A stretch of 64,000 bases of DNA from Halocatena marina (GCF_023276375.1 NZ_JALLPK010000002.1:124001-188000); one strand, 5' to 3'; numbered from the stretch's first letter, positions 18,174 to 27,670 are shown. Numbers and translations are program-made. Notes: a model not told the origin generated them from the letters alone.

Positions 18174-18767
18174 CTAATCTTGTACGCTTCTTACGGACGT
18201 TTGTTCACCTTGTTCAGTCTTCGTCTCTGACCGGGCAATCGCGCACAGCCCGTCGGATTCAATTTCGAGCGGAATATTGATGAGGGTAGTGAAGTTTTGC
18301 ATCGCATTCAGCACTGTGATTTCGACGATCTCTCGATCGTTGAAATGCGTGCGGAGTTCTTCGAACGTGGCATCGGAGACGGTCTTTTGGCGCGTGATTT
18401 CCTCTGCATACGCCAACGCTGCGCGCTCCCGTTCAGTGAAGAGGGGGCTCGTCTGATACTCCGCGAGCGCGTTAAACTTCTCCATCTCGAGATCCTCTCG
18501 GATTGCCTCCGACTGTGTGAAGTCCACACAAAAGCCACACTCGTTGGTTTTCGAAACGAGCGTCCCGACCATGAGCTTGAGCTCAGGCTCGAGCTGAATC
18601 TTATTCGTATGGAACTTCTGGAACGCCCGATTTACTCCCAACAATCCTGGCACGCGCGCCACTACGACCTTCAGCGGGGTCATTGCCGTGCCGAACTTCC
18701 GGCGCATCATCCAGTAGACGAACCGCATTCTAATCCCATCAGGCTCCTCAATTGGGTCGAGTCTCAT
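18174..18767 (-). CDS. Carboxymuconolactone decarboxylase / AhpD-like protein
   Basis: The 197-residue product has the AhpD-type core: ELKLMVGTLVSKTNECGFCV with a CxxC pair followed by a conserved region (DFTQSEAIRE), then LAYAEEITRQKTVSDATFEEL and the helix EIVEITVLNAMQNF. The CxxC is the redox centre of alkylhydroperoxidase-like enzymes. The frame extends to 18860, but the upstream part is unlike the family, so the ATG at 18767 is used; no clear TATA box settles it. It pairs with the DoxX gene, which suggests a small redox-stress unit. Confidence 0.85.
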   Translation of the reverse strand: MRLDPIEEPDGIRMRFVYWMMRRKFGTAMTPLKVVVARVPGLLGVNRAFQKFHTNKIQLEPELKLMVGTLVSKTNECGFCVDFTQSEAIREDLEMEKFNALAEYQTSPLFTERERAALAYAEEITRQKTVSDATFEELRTHFNDREIVEITVLNAMQNFTTLINIPLEIESDGLCAIARSETKTEQGEQTSVRSVQD

Positions 18768-18952
18768 CGAGATGTGAGTACGGGAGCACGGACGATGGAT
18801 GTTCGCTGCAACATGTTCCATACAATCGCTACTCACACGCATCCCGAGCGAAGAACCCAATGCTCCGATCCGACAGCTTCGGAGATGTTCAGCAGAACCG
18901 TACTCCGACGTTTTTTATTACGAACTATGAGGGACCCCATCCTACCTTCAAA

Positions 18953-19582
18953 TCACTCAACTGGTTCTGCGAAAAATTCCTTGACGACTGTCCCTTCAGC
19001 GCTGTGGAGTACTCTGCTCGCCGTCGATTTGCCAACATCGAGTTCGTCCGCAAGATCGGTGAGCGTACAGTTTCGGGGGCTGTCGTAATAGCCACGCTGG
19101 AGGGCCTCGACCATGAAATGTCGTTGGCGGCTGGTCAACAGATCGGTCGGCTGGGGCGATTGTGTGACAGACACGACCTCATAGGTGTGGCCAGAGTCTT
19201 CAAACTCGGCTCTGAGCTGCGACAGCCGCTCATGTGAGGTTGTCAGATCATAAATTATCCACCCATCACGAAGGATAAGCGGAAATCGAAGTGTGACAAG
19301 GTTACCGGAGGCCAAGACTGCGCGAACTGGTGGTGGTATGAACGGCATCTCATACTGAATCAGAACGGACTGTTCGTCTGTGTGGAGCACGTCATAGGTA
19401 ATCGGGGCATTATCGAAAGCGCGAAGGACAGCGGTATGATTTTTTGCTGGAGACTCGAACGCGACACGAACTCCACCATCTGTGGGGAAGATAGCGGGTA
19501 TTCGGAACTCCTCATTAGGATGGTCGGTTGAAAACTCGACGAATTGCTCCGGGAGCTTGATTCGAAATTTGGCACGAGGCAT
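18953..19582 (-). CDS. HTH-10 (bacterio-opsin-activator-type) regulator
   Basis: The 209-residue protein ends in the haloarchaeal HTH-10 domain. TSRQRHFMVEALQRGYYDSPR is followed by CTLTDLADELDVGKSTASRVLHSAE, in which the DNA-recognition helix pairs with a conserved hydrophobic strip. The N-terminal 140 residues form a beta-rich sensor region as in Bat-type regulators. It lies upstream of the AhpD-DoxX pair in the same direction and probably controls it. It is one of three such regulators in the window. Confidence 0.9.
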   Translation of the reverse strand: MPRAKFRIKLPEQFVEFSTDHPNEEFRIPAIFPTDGGVRVAFESPAKNHTAVLRAFDNAPITYDVLHTDEQSVLIQYEMPFIPPPVRAVLASGNLVTLRFPLILRDGWIIYDLTTSHERLSQLRAEFEDSGHTYEVVSVTQSPQPTDLLTSRQRHFMVEALQRGYYDSPRNCTLTDLADELDVGKSTASRVLHSAEGTVVKEFFAEPVE

Positions 19583-19824
19583 ACATCTCCCCGTTCGATC
19601 ACTGGTTACTTCTATTTTGATACGAATATATTGTCCAATCGGTGCTTAATGAGCATAGAGCTTAACCAAGTACTGCCGTGAGCGAGCGGTGGTTTCATTC
19701 TGAGAGCCTCCGTTGCCTTCACTATTGCTCGATAGCGTTATCTCCACGGGAGAACAAACACGACGACACAATTTGATCGTATCCAAACATTGTTTATACA
19801 GTGCCTGTGATTTTTGTGGCTGCT

Positions 19825-20172
19825 ATGATGCATTTACTCGCTCTAGCACCGTTCTTTCTGTTTATTCTCCCAAGCATCGTCTATGTGGATACGAGTCGTC
19901 GTGATCTTTCGAGACGGTCAGTTTGGTCGTGGACGATTGGCGTTGGTTCTGCCAGCACCATATCATTTCATCTCCTTGTATTTAAATTCAATGCTGGATT
20001 CATTGATTTATATTACCATATCCATGGAGGTAGCCCAGATCTTATGCCTGCCACCACAACAAATCTCCTATATTGGAATTTTGAATTGTATTTAGTCTTG
20101 TGTGCATTATTACTACTATTGTATGGTGTTGGGAGCCGATTTGGTCCATTAAAATCACAAAAGACTGCGTAA
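19825..20172 (+). CDS. Small polytopic membrane protein, unknown
   Basis: The 115-residue protein has three or four hydrophobic helices, for example LLALAPFFLFILPSIVYV at the start and LYLVLCALLLLLYGVG near the end, with a His-containing loop between. No family was recognised. A GTG 24 bases upstream is possible, but TTTATA at 19793-19798 lies 29 bases before the ATG, favouring a leaderless start there. Confidence 0.6.
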   Translation: MMHLLALAPFFLFILPSIVYVDTSRRDLSRRSVWSWTIGVGSASTISFHLLVFKFNAGFIDLYYHIHGGSPDLMPATTTNLLYWNFELYLVLCALLLLLYGVGSRFGPLKSQKTA

Positions 20173-20670
20173 TTGTATAGACGCTAGGTGTAATACAAGA
20201 TCAACCAAATTAGATTATCGCAGACTCAGCACTCGGTATTCCGTGAACGTACCGTATTCCGTAGATAGAACGGTTACATTCGTCATGAGTCCTGTGCTAG
20301 TATACAAATAACTCACTGCTAACAGCGACTGGCTACCATTTTTTCCGTGCACAACGAATCTATCGTAACGATTTTGGAGTAGTACTTCGACAGCCGATCA
20401 AATAATATATATTAACTCGACTAACGGCGTATATCCTCCCCGATCCCCAGAACAGATACATCCATTGCTGTAACCATCAGTGTACTTGGACATTATGAAT
20501 ATCTAACAATAACTGATCATGATGGACCGCGGAAGAAGCAGCCAGCATTGATTTTAATTGATCAATACATTAACAAGATTTTCTAGGGTTTGATACGGCA
20601 AGGTATTTCAATATAATGGCCAGAATTATCACGAAGCATTGATATATAGTTAAATATATACAGTAAGGAA
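20173..20670. other. Non-coding gap before the acyl-CoA synthetase
   Basis: About 500 AT-rich bases show no gene. Near the right end, around 20643-20660, a run resembling TTAAATATATA may be the promoter of the acyl-CoA synthetase. Nothing else was recognised. Confidence 0.45.
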
Positions 20671-22677
20671 GTGGTTAACGCAAACAATAATTTTGCAGGT
20701 GACTGGCGCAAAGCAGAACAGGAACTCGAAGTTAAGGATGATCCGACATATGAAATGTCTACGCTCGGTCGGTTATTCGAGGGAGCAGCCAGCCGTTATA
20801 GTGACGTAGAGGCCCAGCTCTATAAGGGGGGTGTGTATAACCGCTCGTTAGTATCTGCTGGCGTAATCGATCCCTCGCCTCCCGAACGGTATTCGTCGAT
20901 CACATACGGTGAGATGCAGCACATCGTTCACAATCTTGCGGCGGGCTTTCGTGACCTTGGCATCGAACCGGGGGACCGAGTGGGTATTTTTTCGAGTACG
21001 CGTATGGAATGGGCGCAGGTCGATTTTGCACTGCAAATCTGTGGTGCCGTCGTGACGACAGTGTACGCCGGCTCCTCACCGGAGCAGGCTCGATATCTCC
21101 TCAACGATCCTGACGCCACAGCAGTCATTGTCGAAAACGAGACGCTTTTAGAGCACGTGATTGCTGTTGAAGACGAACTCGACCTCTCGTTTGTCGTTTC
21201 AATAGACGATCTTACACGGTATATTGGCCGAAGAAATACCATTACACTTGGAGAGGTTTACAGAAGAAGTGACGACATAGTGTGGCCGCTGACACTCGAA
21301 CGGTGGCTCGATTTCCGGGATGTCGACGATCTTGCGAGCATTATCTACACGTCCGGAACGACAGGCAAACCGAAAGGCGTCGAGCTTACCCATCGACAGT
21401 TCAGATCGAACGTCAACCAGGTCAGAAAGCGGCTCGGACCACGACCCGACAAACCAGCTGACATGCCTGTTTTCGACCCGAGCATGACATCGGTTTCGTT
21501 CCTTCCGTTGGCCCACGTGTTCGAACGCACTGCCGGTCATTATCTCATGTTCGCGTCCGGAGTAACCGTTGCGTATGCCGAATCGGCAGATACCGTGGCT
21601 AACGACTTCAGGATCGTCCAGCCAAATCTAGCAACGAGCGTTCCTCGTGTCTACGAACGTATCTACAATAGCATGCAAAAGCAATCGAATGAATCGTCGA
21701 TCAAAAAACGAATCTTCGACTGGGCGGTCAGGATCGCCCGCGAAGAAGCCAGATCCGACACCCACAGTCGGATTCACCGGCTCAAGCACTTGGTTGCCGA
21801 TCGATTGGTCTACAGCAACGTGAAAGAACAGTTGGGTGGGAATATCGATATGTTCATCAGTGGTGGTGGAAGCCTCTCGAAGGATCTCGCCGAACTGTTC
21901 ATGGGAATGGGTCTCCCAATCGCAGAGGGATACGGCCTCACGGAGACCGCCCCCGTTGTGAGTGTGAATCCAATCGAAGATATTCGGCCAGGCACGCTCG
22001 GACCACCGCTGACCGGTGTGGAGGTCGCATTCGATGAGTCTACAGTCAACGAAGGGCAAAAACATCGTGCCTCGGGGACAATTGGGGAATTATTGGTTCG
22101 TGGACCGAATGTGACTGAGAAGTATTGGAAGAATCCAGAAGCCACGGAAGCAGCATTCACCGAGGGTTGGATGCACACTGGAGACATCGTCGAACAGACA
22201 GAAGACGGCTATCTCATCTTCCACGACCGACTCAAGCAAATTCTTGTTCTTTCGACTGGTGAGAACGTCGCACCCGTCCCGATTGAAGATGCATTCTCTA
22301 CCAGCAACCGAGTTAAGCAGATAATGGTCATTGGTGACAACGAGGAGTTCGTCAGCGCACTCATTGTCCCAGATTTCGACGCGATCGAACAGTGGGCTAC
22401 TGAGAGACAAATCAACCTCCCCAATAATCGTACCGCAATTTGCCATAATTCGAATGTTAATAAATGGATTTTAGAAGATGTTAATATAGTCAATAACCAG
22501 TTCGAATACGACGAACAGATAAAAGTGTTCGAACTTGTAACCGAAGAGTGGACACCGGAAAACGATCTTCTTACACCGTCGATGAAGAAAAAGCGCCGAA
22601 ACATTCTGGAACGCTACGCCGGACAGATTGATCAAATATATGCTGGGACTCAATCAGTTCAATTAGTGCCGCGTTAA
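20671..22677 (+). CDS. Long-chain acyl-CoA synthetase (AMP-forming)
   Basis: The 668-residue enzyme activates a fatty acid with ATP and CoA through an acyl-adenylate. Motifs in order are the P-loop-like IIYTSGTTGKPKGVELTH (about residue 225), FLPLAHVFERT, the A5-type GYGLTETAPVVS, GWMHTGDI, and the C-terminal hinge DRLKQILVLSTGENVAP. Length and order match the FAA1/FadD15 type. Translation appears to start at GTG (MVNANNN). It has no partner beta-oxidation genes nearby. An inverted repeat 17 bases after the stop may end the transcript. Confidence 0.94.
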   Translation: MVNANNNFAGDWRKAEQELEVKDDPTYEMSTLGRLFEGAASRYSDVEAQLYKGGVYNRSLVSAGVIDPSPPERYSSITYGEMQHIVHNLAAGFRDLGIEPGDRVGIFSSTRMEWAQVDFALQICGAVVTTVYAGSSPEQARYLLNDPDATAVIVENETLLEHVIAVEDELDLSFVVSIDDLTRYIGRRNTITLGEVYRRSDDIVWPLTLERWLDFRDVDDLASIIYTSGTTGKPKGVELTHRQFRSNVNQVRKRLGPRPDKPADMPVFDPSMTSVSFLPLAHVFERTAGHYLMFASGVTVAYAESADTVANDFRIVQPNLATSVPRVYERIYNSMQKQSNESSIKKRIFDWAVRIAREEARSDTHSRIHRLKHLVADRLVYSNVKEQLGGNIDMFISGGGSLSKDLAELFMGMGLPIAEGYGLTETAPVVSVNPIEDIRPGTLGPPLTGVEVAFDESTVNEGQKHRASGTIGELLVRGPNVTEKYWKNPEATEAAFTEGWMHTGDIVEQTEDGYLIFHDRLKQILVLSTGENVAPVPIEDAFSTSNRVKQIMVIGDNEEFVSALIVPDFDAIEQWATERQINLPNNRTAICHNSNVNKWILEDVNIVNNQFEYDEQIKVFELVTEEWTPENDLLTPSMKKKRRNILERYAGQIDQIYAGTQSVQLVPR

Positions 22678-22694
22678 GGGGCACCAAAATCATG

Positions 22695-22727
22695 CTGGCC
22701 GCCATAATCACAGGCACGCGCGGCCAG
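22695..22727 (+). terminator. Inverted repeat after the acyl-CoA synthetase
   Basis: CTGGCCGC (22695-22702) and GCGGCCAG (22720-22727) form a perfect eight-base stem with a 17-base loop, 17 bases after the stop codon. There is no immediate T-run, so termination is a positional inference. Confidence 0.4.
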
Positions 22728-22849
22728 AAGACGGATACAAAATTATACAGATAGTCAGGTGCCGAGTTTTTATTGTCCTTTAGGACGGAGTTTTATGCCT
22801 GTGAACAGAAGAACTTCGGCGAATACGTTCGAGTTAGTTACTCTGTCGG

Positions 22850-23389
22850 ATGAGTTGGTCATCAGAGGCTTGGAAGGGCATGATTGAACTATATGCTTTT
22901 CGAGATCATCATATGGATGATAAAGTTGACGAGTCGGCGAAGATAGTGGATTCTCACATCGGCCAATCGATGATTCGTGAGTTCGTTACCGTCCACGATT
23001 CGACGATCGGTGATGATTGTGAGATGTACGAACGTTCATCAATCAAAAAGTGTCGAATTGGTGATGATGTCGTCATCAATGCCGGAAATTTTATCGAAAA
23101 CGTTGAAATCGGCAACGAAGTTCAAATTGGCCCGAACAGCAGCATTGTCGGAGTCACACACAATCTCGGGGAGACAGGAATGGAACTCCACAATGATGTG
23201 TTTGAGCGGATAATTTTACATTCTGGGACGTTTGTCGGTGCTAGAGCGGTTATAATGCCTGGTGTTGAAATCGGTAGCGATACAGTCATCTCTGCAGGAG
23301 CGATCGTTACAGAAGATATCGGTGAGAGAAAAATTGTCGTCGGTTCGCCACCGACTCAGCAGGTCATCGATCTCTCAGATTGGATTTAG
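22850..23389 (+). CDS. Left-handed beta-helix (hexapeptide-repeat) protein
   Basis: The 179 residues are built from hexapeptide repeats, for example IGQSMI, VTVHDS, VVINAG, VEIGNEVQIGPNSSIVG and VEIGSDTVISAGAIV, the signature of trimeric left-handed beta-helices. The ending RKIVVGSPPTQQV matches the 'vvaGvPAk' close of hexapeptide acyltransferases. A His in the VGVTHNLGE loop and others could bind metal or be catalytic, so a gamma-carbonic-anhydrase-like or acetyltransferase role are both possible. An internal ATG at 22913 is an alternative start. Confidence 0.8.
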   Translation: MSWSSEAWKGMIELYAFRDHHMDDKVDESAKIVDSHIGQSMIREFVTVHDSTIGDDCEMYERSSIKKCRIGDDVVINAGNFIENVEIGNEVQIGPNSSIVGVTHNLGETGMELHNDVFERIILHSGTFVGARAVIMPGVEIGSDTVISAGAIVTEDIGERKIVVGSPPTQQVIDLSDWI

Positions 23390-23485
23390 CTGACAGTCCT
23401 ACACTTTCGCTTGGTGGACGGTAACGACACAACAAGGTATGATAGAGACATGATGTGTATTCAGGACGATTCTTGAAACTAATGA

Positions 23486-23823
23486 GAGCCCGAGAATCTC
23501 AACGAAACTACTGTACAAGTATTAATTGTTCGAGAAGACACAGAGTACGCTGATGAGTTTCATGTACTCTACGGAAACGTCCTCTCGAAACTTCTACTGA
23601 TCGTGGTGACCGCCCTTCTCGTGTTAAGTCTCGGTACGTAACTGGCACACTAGTAACAGTCGGTCTACTCGGTGTTGTTGGCGTCCTCAACGCGTTTGAT
23701 CTCGTTTTCGGTGAGATTGCATATGCGTTCTCACCCATACATCGAGTACAACTGTCCAGTAGACGGTTGGCTGTCGTGACTCATTCATTCTGCAAAGACG
23801 GTTCAGATCCGTTGCATCGATAG
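23486..23823 (+). pseudogene. Frameshifted membrane-protein remnant
   Basis: Two overlapping open stretches read as one membrane protein. The first, up to the TAA at 23639-23641, gives FHVLYGNVLSKLLLIVVTALLVLSLG. A second frame, from about 23635 to 23823, continues with TYVTGTLVTVGLLGVVGVLN and ends after FGEIAYAFSPI. Hydrophobicity is continuous across the switch, and no start codon opens the first part. This looks like a decayed two- or three-helix membrane protein, though chance cannot be excluded. Confidence 0.35.
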
Positions 23824-23884
23824 CCGCCAGTTACCGAACATGTTCGACTCAACGATCACTATAGCTGCCCTCGTTTGATGCACT

Positions 23885-24322
23885 GTGGAATCATCAACTA
23901 TTGAATCATCGGAGAACCAAGCAGATGATCAGACTCGATGGGGAGAGGTCATTTCTCGCAAACGGACGATGCGCGCGCTGCTAGGCGTAGAGGGCATATC
24001 ATTCGTCCTTGCCGCTATAATTCACGCAGGGATGCTCGTTCAGGGATATGCGCATCGAGAGGCGATGATCGCCGAGAGCGTAATTGGTGCTGTGCTGCTC
24101 GTTGGAGTAACGATAACGTGGATCCGTCCACATGTGACGTTTTCCATCGCTGTTGTCGTGCAAGGGTTCGCACTCTTGGTGTCACTCATCGGAGCGTGGA
24201 CGATCATCGTCGGGGTCGGTCCTCGCACGGTCCCGGACATCGTCTACCATGGTATCATTATCGTCGTGCTGATAGTTGGCCTTGGAGTAGCATGGCGAGC
24301 ACGCGGAACTGAATCAGAATGA
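23885..24322 (+). CDS. Four-helix membrane protein, unknown
   Basis: The 145-residue product starts at GTG and has a polar N-terminus of about 30 residues. Four hydrophobic helices follow, including EGISFVLAAIIHAGMLVQGY, SVIGAVLLVGVTITWI and GIIIVVLIVGLGVAWRAR. A His within the first helix is notable. I recognise no family. It stands alone between the frameshifted remnant and a small minus-strand gene. Confidence 0.7.
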   Translation: MESSTIESSENQADDQTRWGEVISRKRTMRALLGVEGISFVLAAIIHAGMLVQGYAHREAMIAESVIGAVLLVGVTITWIRPHVTFSIAVVVQGFALLVSLIGAWTIIVGVGPRTVPDIVYHGIIIVVLIVGLGVAWRARGTESE

Positions 24323-24533
24323 GTAATGGAGTAAATACGTTGTGAGAGTAAACGATGGATTAGCACGCCAAGCTGTGGTTCGAAGTGACTGGTAGATCTA
24401 TTGAAATCTCTGCAACGTGGATACTGTATTTGTAAGTAACTATTGGAGAAGATACGTATCCGCTCTGTCTGATAGCACATATCAATAAGCGACTGTGGTT
24501 TGGACGAATCAACACGTGGCTGTGTATCACATA

Positions 24534-24704
24534 TTAATATCCATGATATAGGACAATTAATAAACTCACGAGGCCTATTACCACTAGCATGCGATAAAAC
24601 CACCTTTCGGTTGTAGGATCATCTATAATCTTACTAGTGGCGATACCGACGATTAGCGATACAATTAGTACGAGTAATTGTAAGAGCAACGACTGGAGAT
24701 TCAT
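24534..24704 (-). CDS. 56-residue two-helix membrane protein
   Basis: This short gene encodes MNLQSLLLQL followed by a hydrophobic helix (LLVLIVSLIVGIA), a polar loop with ATSKIIDDPTTERW, and a second helix (MLVVIGLVSLLIVLYHGY) at the C-terminus. Family unknown. The support is positional: TTATAA at 24729-24734 is centred 27 bases before the ATG, the standard distance for a leaderless archaeal start, and the composition is strongly membrane-like. Confidence 0.6.
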   Translation of the reverse strand: MNLQSLLLQLLVLIVSLIVGIATSKIIDDPTTERWFYRMLVVIGLVSLLIVLYHGY

Positions 24705-24728
24705 ATACGTTACAGGATAATCAGATAC

Positions 24729-24734
24729 TTATAA
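24729..24734 (-). promoter_or_regulatory. TATA box of the 56-residue membrane protein gene
   Basis: TTATAA centred 27 bases upstream of the ATG at 24704. It decides that the small frame is probably expressed. The remaining bases up to 25005 show nothing recognisable. Confidence 0.5.
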
Positions 24735-25035
24735 TTCACCTGAGGTTGAGAAGGAACAATTTCTAATGCGTGGCGTCTCTCGAGATCTGGCTCGTCAGTC
24801 CAAATTTCTCAGGTAGCTGTGCACGATGAATCCATTTAGCCGACTTCTGATCCCATCGTCTCACGACGCATTTTCAGGACTTGCAGTGATAGTCGTCAGC
24901 CGGCGTCAGAACGTAATTTCGAGATATCCCACAGATACGCTTAGATCACCTGATACGCGAATGATCGGTGCATCTTTGATATAATTCTGAGATTCAATCG
25001 GTAATCTTTAAAATTATGTATCATACAGTAAGAGT

Positions 25036-25776
25036 GTGCCGTTTACGCTCTACCACCTCGGTCCAGTACTAGTGTTTGGCCTTCCGTTTCGCAATCGGAT
25101 TGATCTTGCGACACTCTGCATCGCCAGTGTGGTCCTCGATACGTGGCCAGCACTCGTGTTGTTCGGAGTATTACCAGGTCCGTATCACTGGATCTGGCAC
25201 ACATATCTGGGAGCAGCTGTCATCACTGGTATGCTCACGGGTGGGATCGTGCTCGGTGCACGCCGATTCCCAACACAATTTGACCGGTTTCGAATTGGCC
25301 AGAGAAAACGCACAGAGATTGCCAGTACCGCTCTCGTGGGTACATGGCTCCATGTCACGTTCGACAGTATCACACATCCGACGATGAATCCGTTTACTCC
25401 AGTAGTCGGCAATCCATTCTCAGTCTACCTTTCCCCCATGTATTTAACTCTTTTTTGTGATATTACCCTCATAATCGGCCTTGCTTGGCTCGTGATGCTG
25501 TATACGATCAATACACGATCCGCAGAAGAGACCTCACGAACGCCGTCCAGCACGTCCTCAGATGGGTTGGTTGCGGTTGGGCCTCTACAATTGATGAGCA
25601 GCTCTATCAGACACCGGCTGATTGGAACCATCATTGTCTTCATCAGCGTTGGTGTGCTTCTGCTGGTTGATCCAACGCACACCGTCATCCGAAGTGTCAC
25701 ATGGAGTGTTGCCGGTGGAGTCATGCTGTTCAACGGACTGTACCTCACCGGAATTCGATTCCAGTGGACCGATTGA
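25036..25776 (+). CDS. Membrane-bound metal-dependent hydrolase-like protein
   Basis: The 246-residue protein has about six membrane helices. It begins PFTLYHLGPVLVFGLPFRNRID, as in haloarchaeal YdjM/DUF4184-like membrane hydrolases. His residues cluster at membrane edges: YHLGP, YHWIWHTYLG and WLHVTFDSITHPTMNPF. These could ligate a metal, as proposed for the family. The GTG start is supported by CTTTAAAA at 25006-25013, 26 bases upstream. Substrate unknown. Confidence 0.75.
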   Translation: MPFTLYHLGPVLVFGLPFRNRIDLATLCIASVVLDTWPALVLFGVLPGPYHWIWHTYLGAAVITGMLTGGIVLGARRFPTQFDRFRIGQRKRTEIASTALVGTWLHVTFDSITHPTMNPFTPVVGNPFSVYLSPMYLTLFCDITLIIGLAWLVMLYTINTRSAEETSRTPSSTSSDGLVAVGPLQLMSSSIRHRLIGTIIVFISVGVLLLVDPTHTVIRSVTWSVAGGVMLFNGLYLTGIRFQWTD

Positions 25777-25833
25777 ATTGCTCGACAGTGGCGGGTCGGA
25801 TCGCTACACCGGGAGACGTTCGATATGAACGGA

Positions 25834-26325
25834 TTAAGGGAACAGACAGGCAACGACATCAATGCCAGCGACGTTCAGGAAAACGGGGACCAAGACCGGG
25901 AGCAGGGCAGCGATCAACGAATAAACGCCGCCTTTCGCTTGGCGACGACCATACGCGGGTGCTGCATCTGTCCGTCGCACGCCGTCGCTGCCAACCAGTT
26001 CGGTTGATCCAGCGTTGTCAAGCCCAACCATCATCCGAAGCAGTCCCTTCAATATGAAGTACATCGAGATCAGTCCCAACCCAACTGTCAGAAGTTGTGC
26101 GAGATTGAACGTCCCCGAACACAAGACTTGTCCAGCTTCCGAGACGCCGACCTGCGCTACCACCGGCGTTGCCCCCAGTGGTAAAAGCAGTCCTGCTGTA
26201 AGGAATAATGAGGCAAACAGATCATGCCGACCGGGCTGAAACACTCTCCAGCGAAGAGCGCGCCAGCAACACAAAAATCCTGTTCTCAGTGTCGTAAGAC
26301 AGTCAATGATGCTAGATTGAATCAT
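25834..26325 (-). CDS. Signal-bearing membrane protein, VirB2/TrbC-like topology
   Basis: The 163-residue protein has a basic N-terminus, a cleavable-looking segment (LFLTAGLLLPLGATPVVAQ), a short region with one Cys, a hydrophobic helix (LLTVGLGLISMYFILKGLL) and a last helix (VYSLIAALLPVLVPVFLNVA). Signal plus two helices with a small mature domain resembles VirB2/TrbC pilin-type proteins, but no specific motif proves it. It follows the glycosyltransferase and 96-residue genes in the same direction, 30 bases apart, and may have its own promoter in the AT-rich spacer. Confidence 0.55.
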   Translation of the reverse strand: MIQSSIIDCLTTLRTGFLCCWRALRWRVFQPGRHDLFASLFLTAGLLLPLGATPVVAQVGVSEAGQVLCSGTFNLAQLLTVGLGLISMYFILKGLLRMMVGLDNAGSTELVGSDGVRRTDAAPAYGRRQAKGGVYSLIAALLPVLVPVFLNVAGIDVVACLFP

Positions 26326-26355
26326 ATGATTTTCTTTTTTAGTTAATAGAAAAAT

Positions 26356-26646
26356 CTACCGAAAAATATTGAGATAAGTAAAATGGAGTTGATCGGAGAG
26401 GTTCAGCGAGTGATCCCTCGCTAGGAGGACACCGAATACACCACGGAGAATCCTCCGAACAGCGTTTCGATAACGAGGAGAAGGAAGCCCACGACGACCA
26501 TCGTCGTACAGCTCCGGGAGACCGAACACTGGTGCTGATTCTGGTGACAGCAAGAGCATGAGTACGCCGAACATCCCACCGAATACGTTCACTGAGAACT
26601 CAAACGAGAATTCCAGCCACTTCGCTGAGATTCCCAGAGTAGTCAC
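26356..26646 (-). CDS. 96-residue membrane protein coupled to glycosyltransferase
   Basis: The reading frame is open much further upstream, but the part beyond 26646 is antisense-like inside the glycosyltransferase. A GTG at 26644-26646 overlaps the glycosyltransferase stop as GTGA, the usual sign of translational coupling, giving a 96-residue product with one long membrane helix (VNVFGGMFGVLMLLL) and a basic C-terminal half. No family recognised. Confidence 0.5.
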   Translation of the reverse strand: MTTLGISAKWLEFSFEFSVNVFGGMFGVLMLLLSPESAPVFGLPELYDDGRRGLPSPRYRNAVRRILRGVFGVLLARDHSLNLSDQLHFTYLNIFR

Positions 26647-27551
26647 TCGACAACCGTCACGTCGAACTTCCCTCGCCAGCGGTATCGCCGGCCGCCCCAG
26701 ACGAATGTCCGACGGACGAGCCCATACAGAATGAGAGGAACGAACATGAATAGCGCTGGGAAAGCCAACATAGCAGTCCACCGGCGGACGCCCAGAATCT
26801 CATTGACAGCGAAATGTAGCACCGTCAGTACCGTCACAGCAAGGAGCGGGGCCAAGAGCGCACTTGCGAGCACGAGTAGTGAGACGAGACACGTCCCTGC
26901 GATGGCAATGGGGAAATGCCATTTGAGAATCTGGGTCCACCGGACCGGGCGTTCGACCGCCTCCCGGATGGTTCCCCCGATATGGACATTGTGTGTCCGT
27001 TCAACCGTCGTCACCTCGAGATACTCCATGAGGAGTCCGTCGTCGCTGACAGTCTGTCGCAGTTCATCGAGAAACGTGGTCTCGTCGATGTCGTTTCGTT
27101 CGAATACGACCGCGCCGCCCCAGATTTGGTTGCCGAGGTAGAGGGGAAGTGAGCCAGTAGAAGCGTACAACGGTTCGAGCAGTATCGACAGAGGATCACA
27201 CCCAACGAAGTACGGCACCTCCGATACCGGCCCATGGTCCTCGTAGTCAGCGTTGAGGGTCGCCAGCCAGTCCGGAGGGTGGTGAAAATCGTCGTCCGTC
27301 CAGACGAGACGGTCGTAACGCGCGGCCTCCATCCCAGCAGCGATCGCGTTGGCCTTCCCCGAACAGCGCTCTGGTTCACCGGCAGCGATGAATCTGACTC
27401 CCTCGGGGATGTTGTCCCGCTCGGTGACGGGATCGTTTGCGCCGTCGTGAATGATTAACAGCTCGTCGTTCTCGAGCTGGGCGGCCAACTCTGTGCAGGC
27501 GTCGGTCCACGTTGTGGTCGGTAAGAGGACGCTCGTCGGGTAGTCGGGCAT
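26643..27551 (-). CDS. Family 2-type membrane glycosyltransferase
   Basis: The 302-residue enzyme has a GT-A nucleotide-sugar domain, TSVLLPTTTWTDACTELAA at the start and the divalent-metal DxD region LVWTDDDFHHPPDW near residue 85. A Q-x-x-R-W-like element (RPVRWTQILKW) and C-terminal helices (LVSLLVLASALLAPLLAV, AFPALFMFVPLILYG) follow. The layout is that of ceramide-glucosyltransferase-like (GT21/GT2) membrane enzymes, which move a sugar to a lipid. It heads a short operon with two membrane proteins. Acceptor unknown. Confidence 0.8.
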   Translation of the reverse strand: MPDYPTSVLLPTTTWTDACTELAAQLENDELLIIHDGANDPVTERDNIPEGVRFIAAGEPERCSGKANAIAAGMEAARYDRLVWTDDDFHHPPDWLATLNADYEDHGPVSEVPYFVGCDPLSILLEPLYASTGSLPLYLGNQIWGGAVVFERNDIDETTFLDELRQTVSDDGLLMEYLEVTTVERTHNVHIGGTIREAVERPVRWTQILKWHFPIAIAGTCLVSLLVLASALLAPLLAVTVLTVLHFAVNEILGVRRWTAMLAFPALFMFVPLILYGLVRRTFVWGGRRYRWRGKFDVTVVE

Positions 27552-27670
27552 TGCGACTAGAACTTCTCGTTCGGGGGCGGTGAGCCCGCTGCCGGCGATC
27601 CATGGATCCTTATGATCAACGGCTTTCGGGTATCATCGCTTGCACATCAACCACCAGGACACTCGTGCCG

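Noticed and set aside
27376..27603. Arg-rich frame over the start of the glycosyltransferase
   Set aside because: It is a shadow of the GC-rich glycosyltransferase frame.
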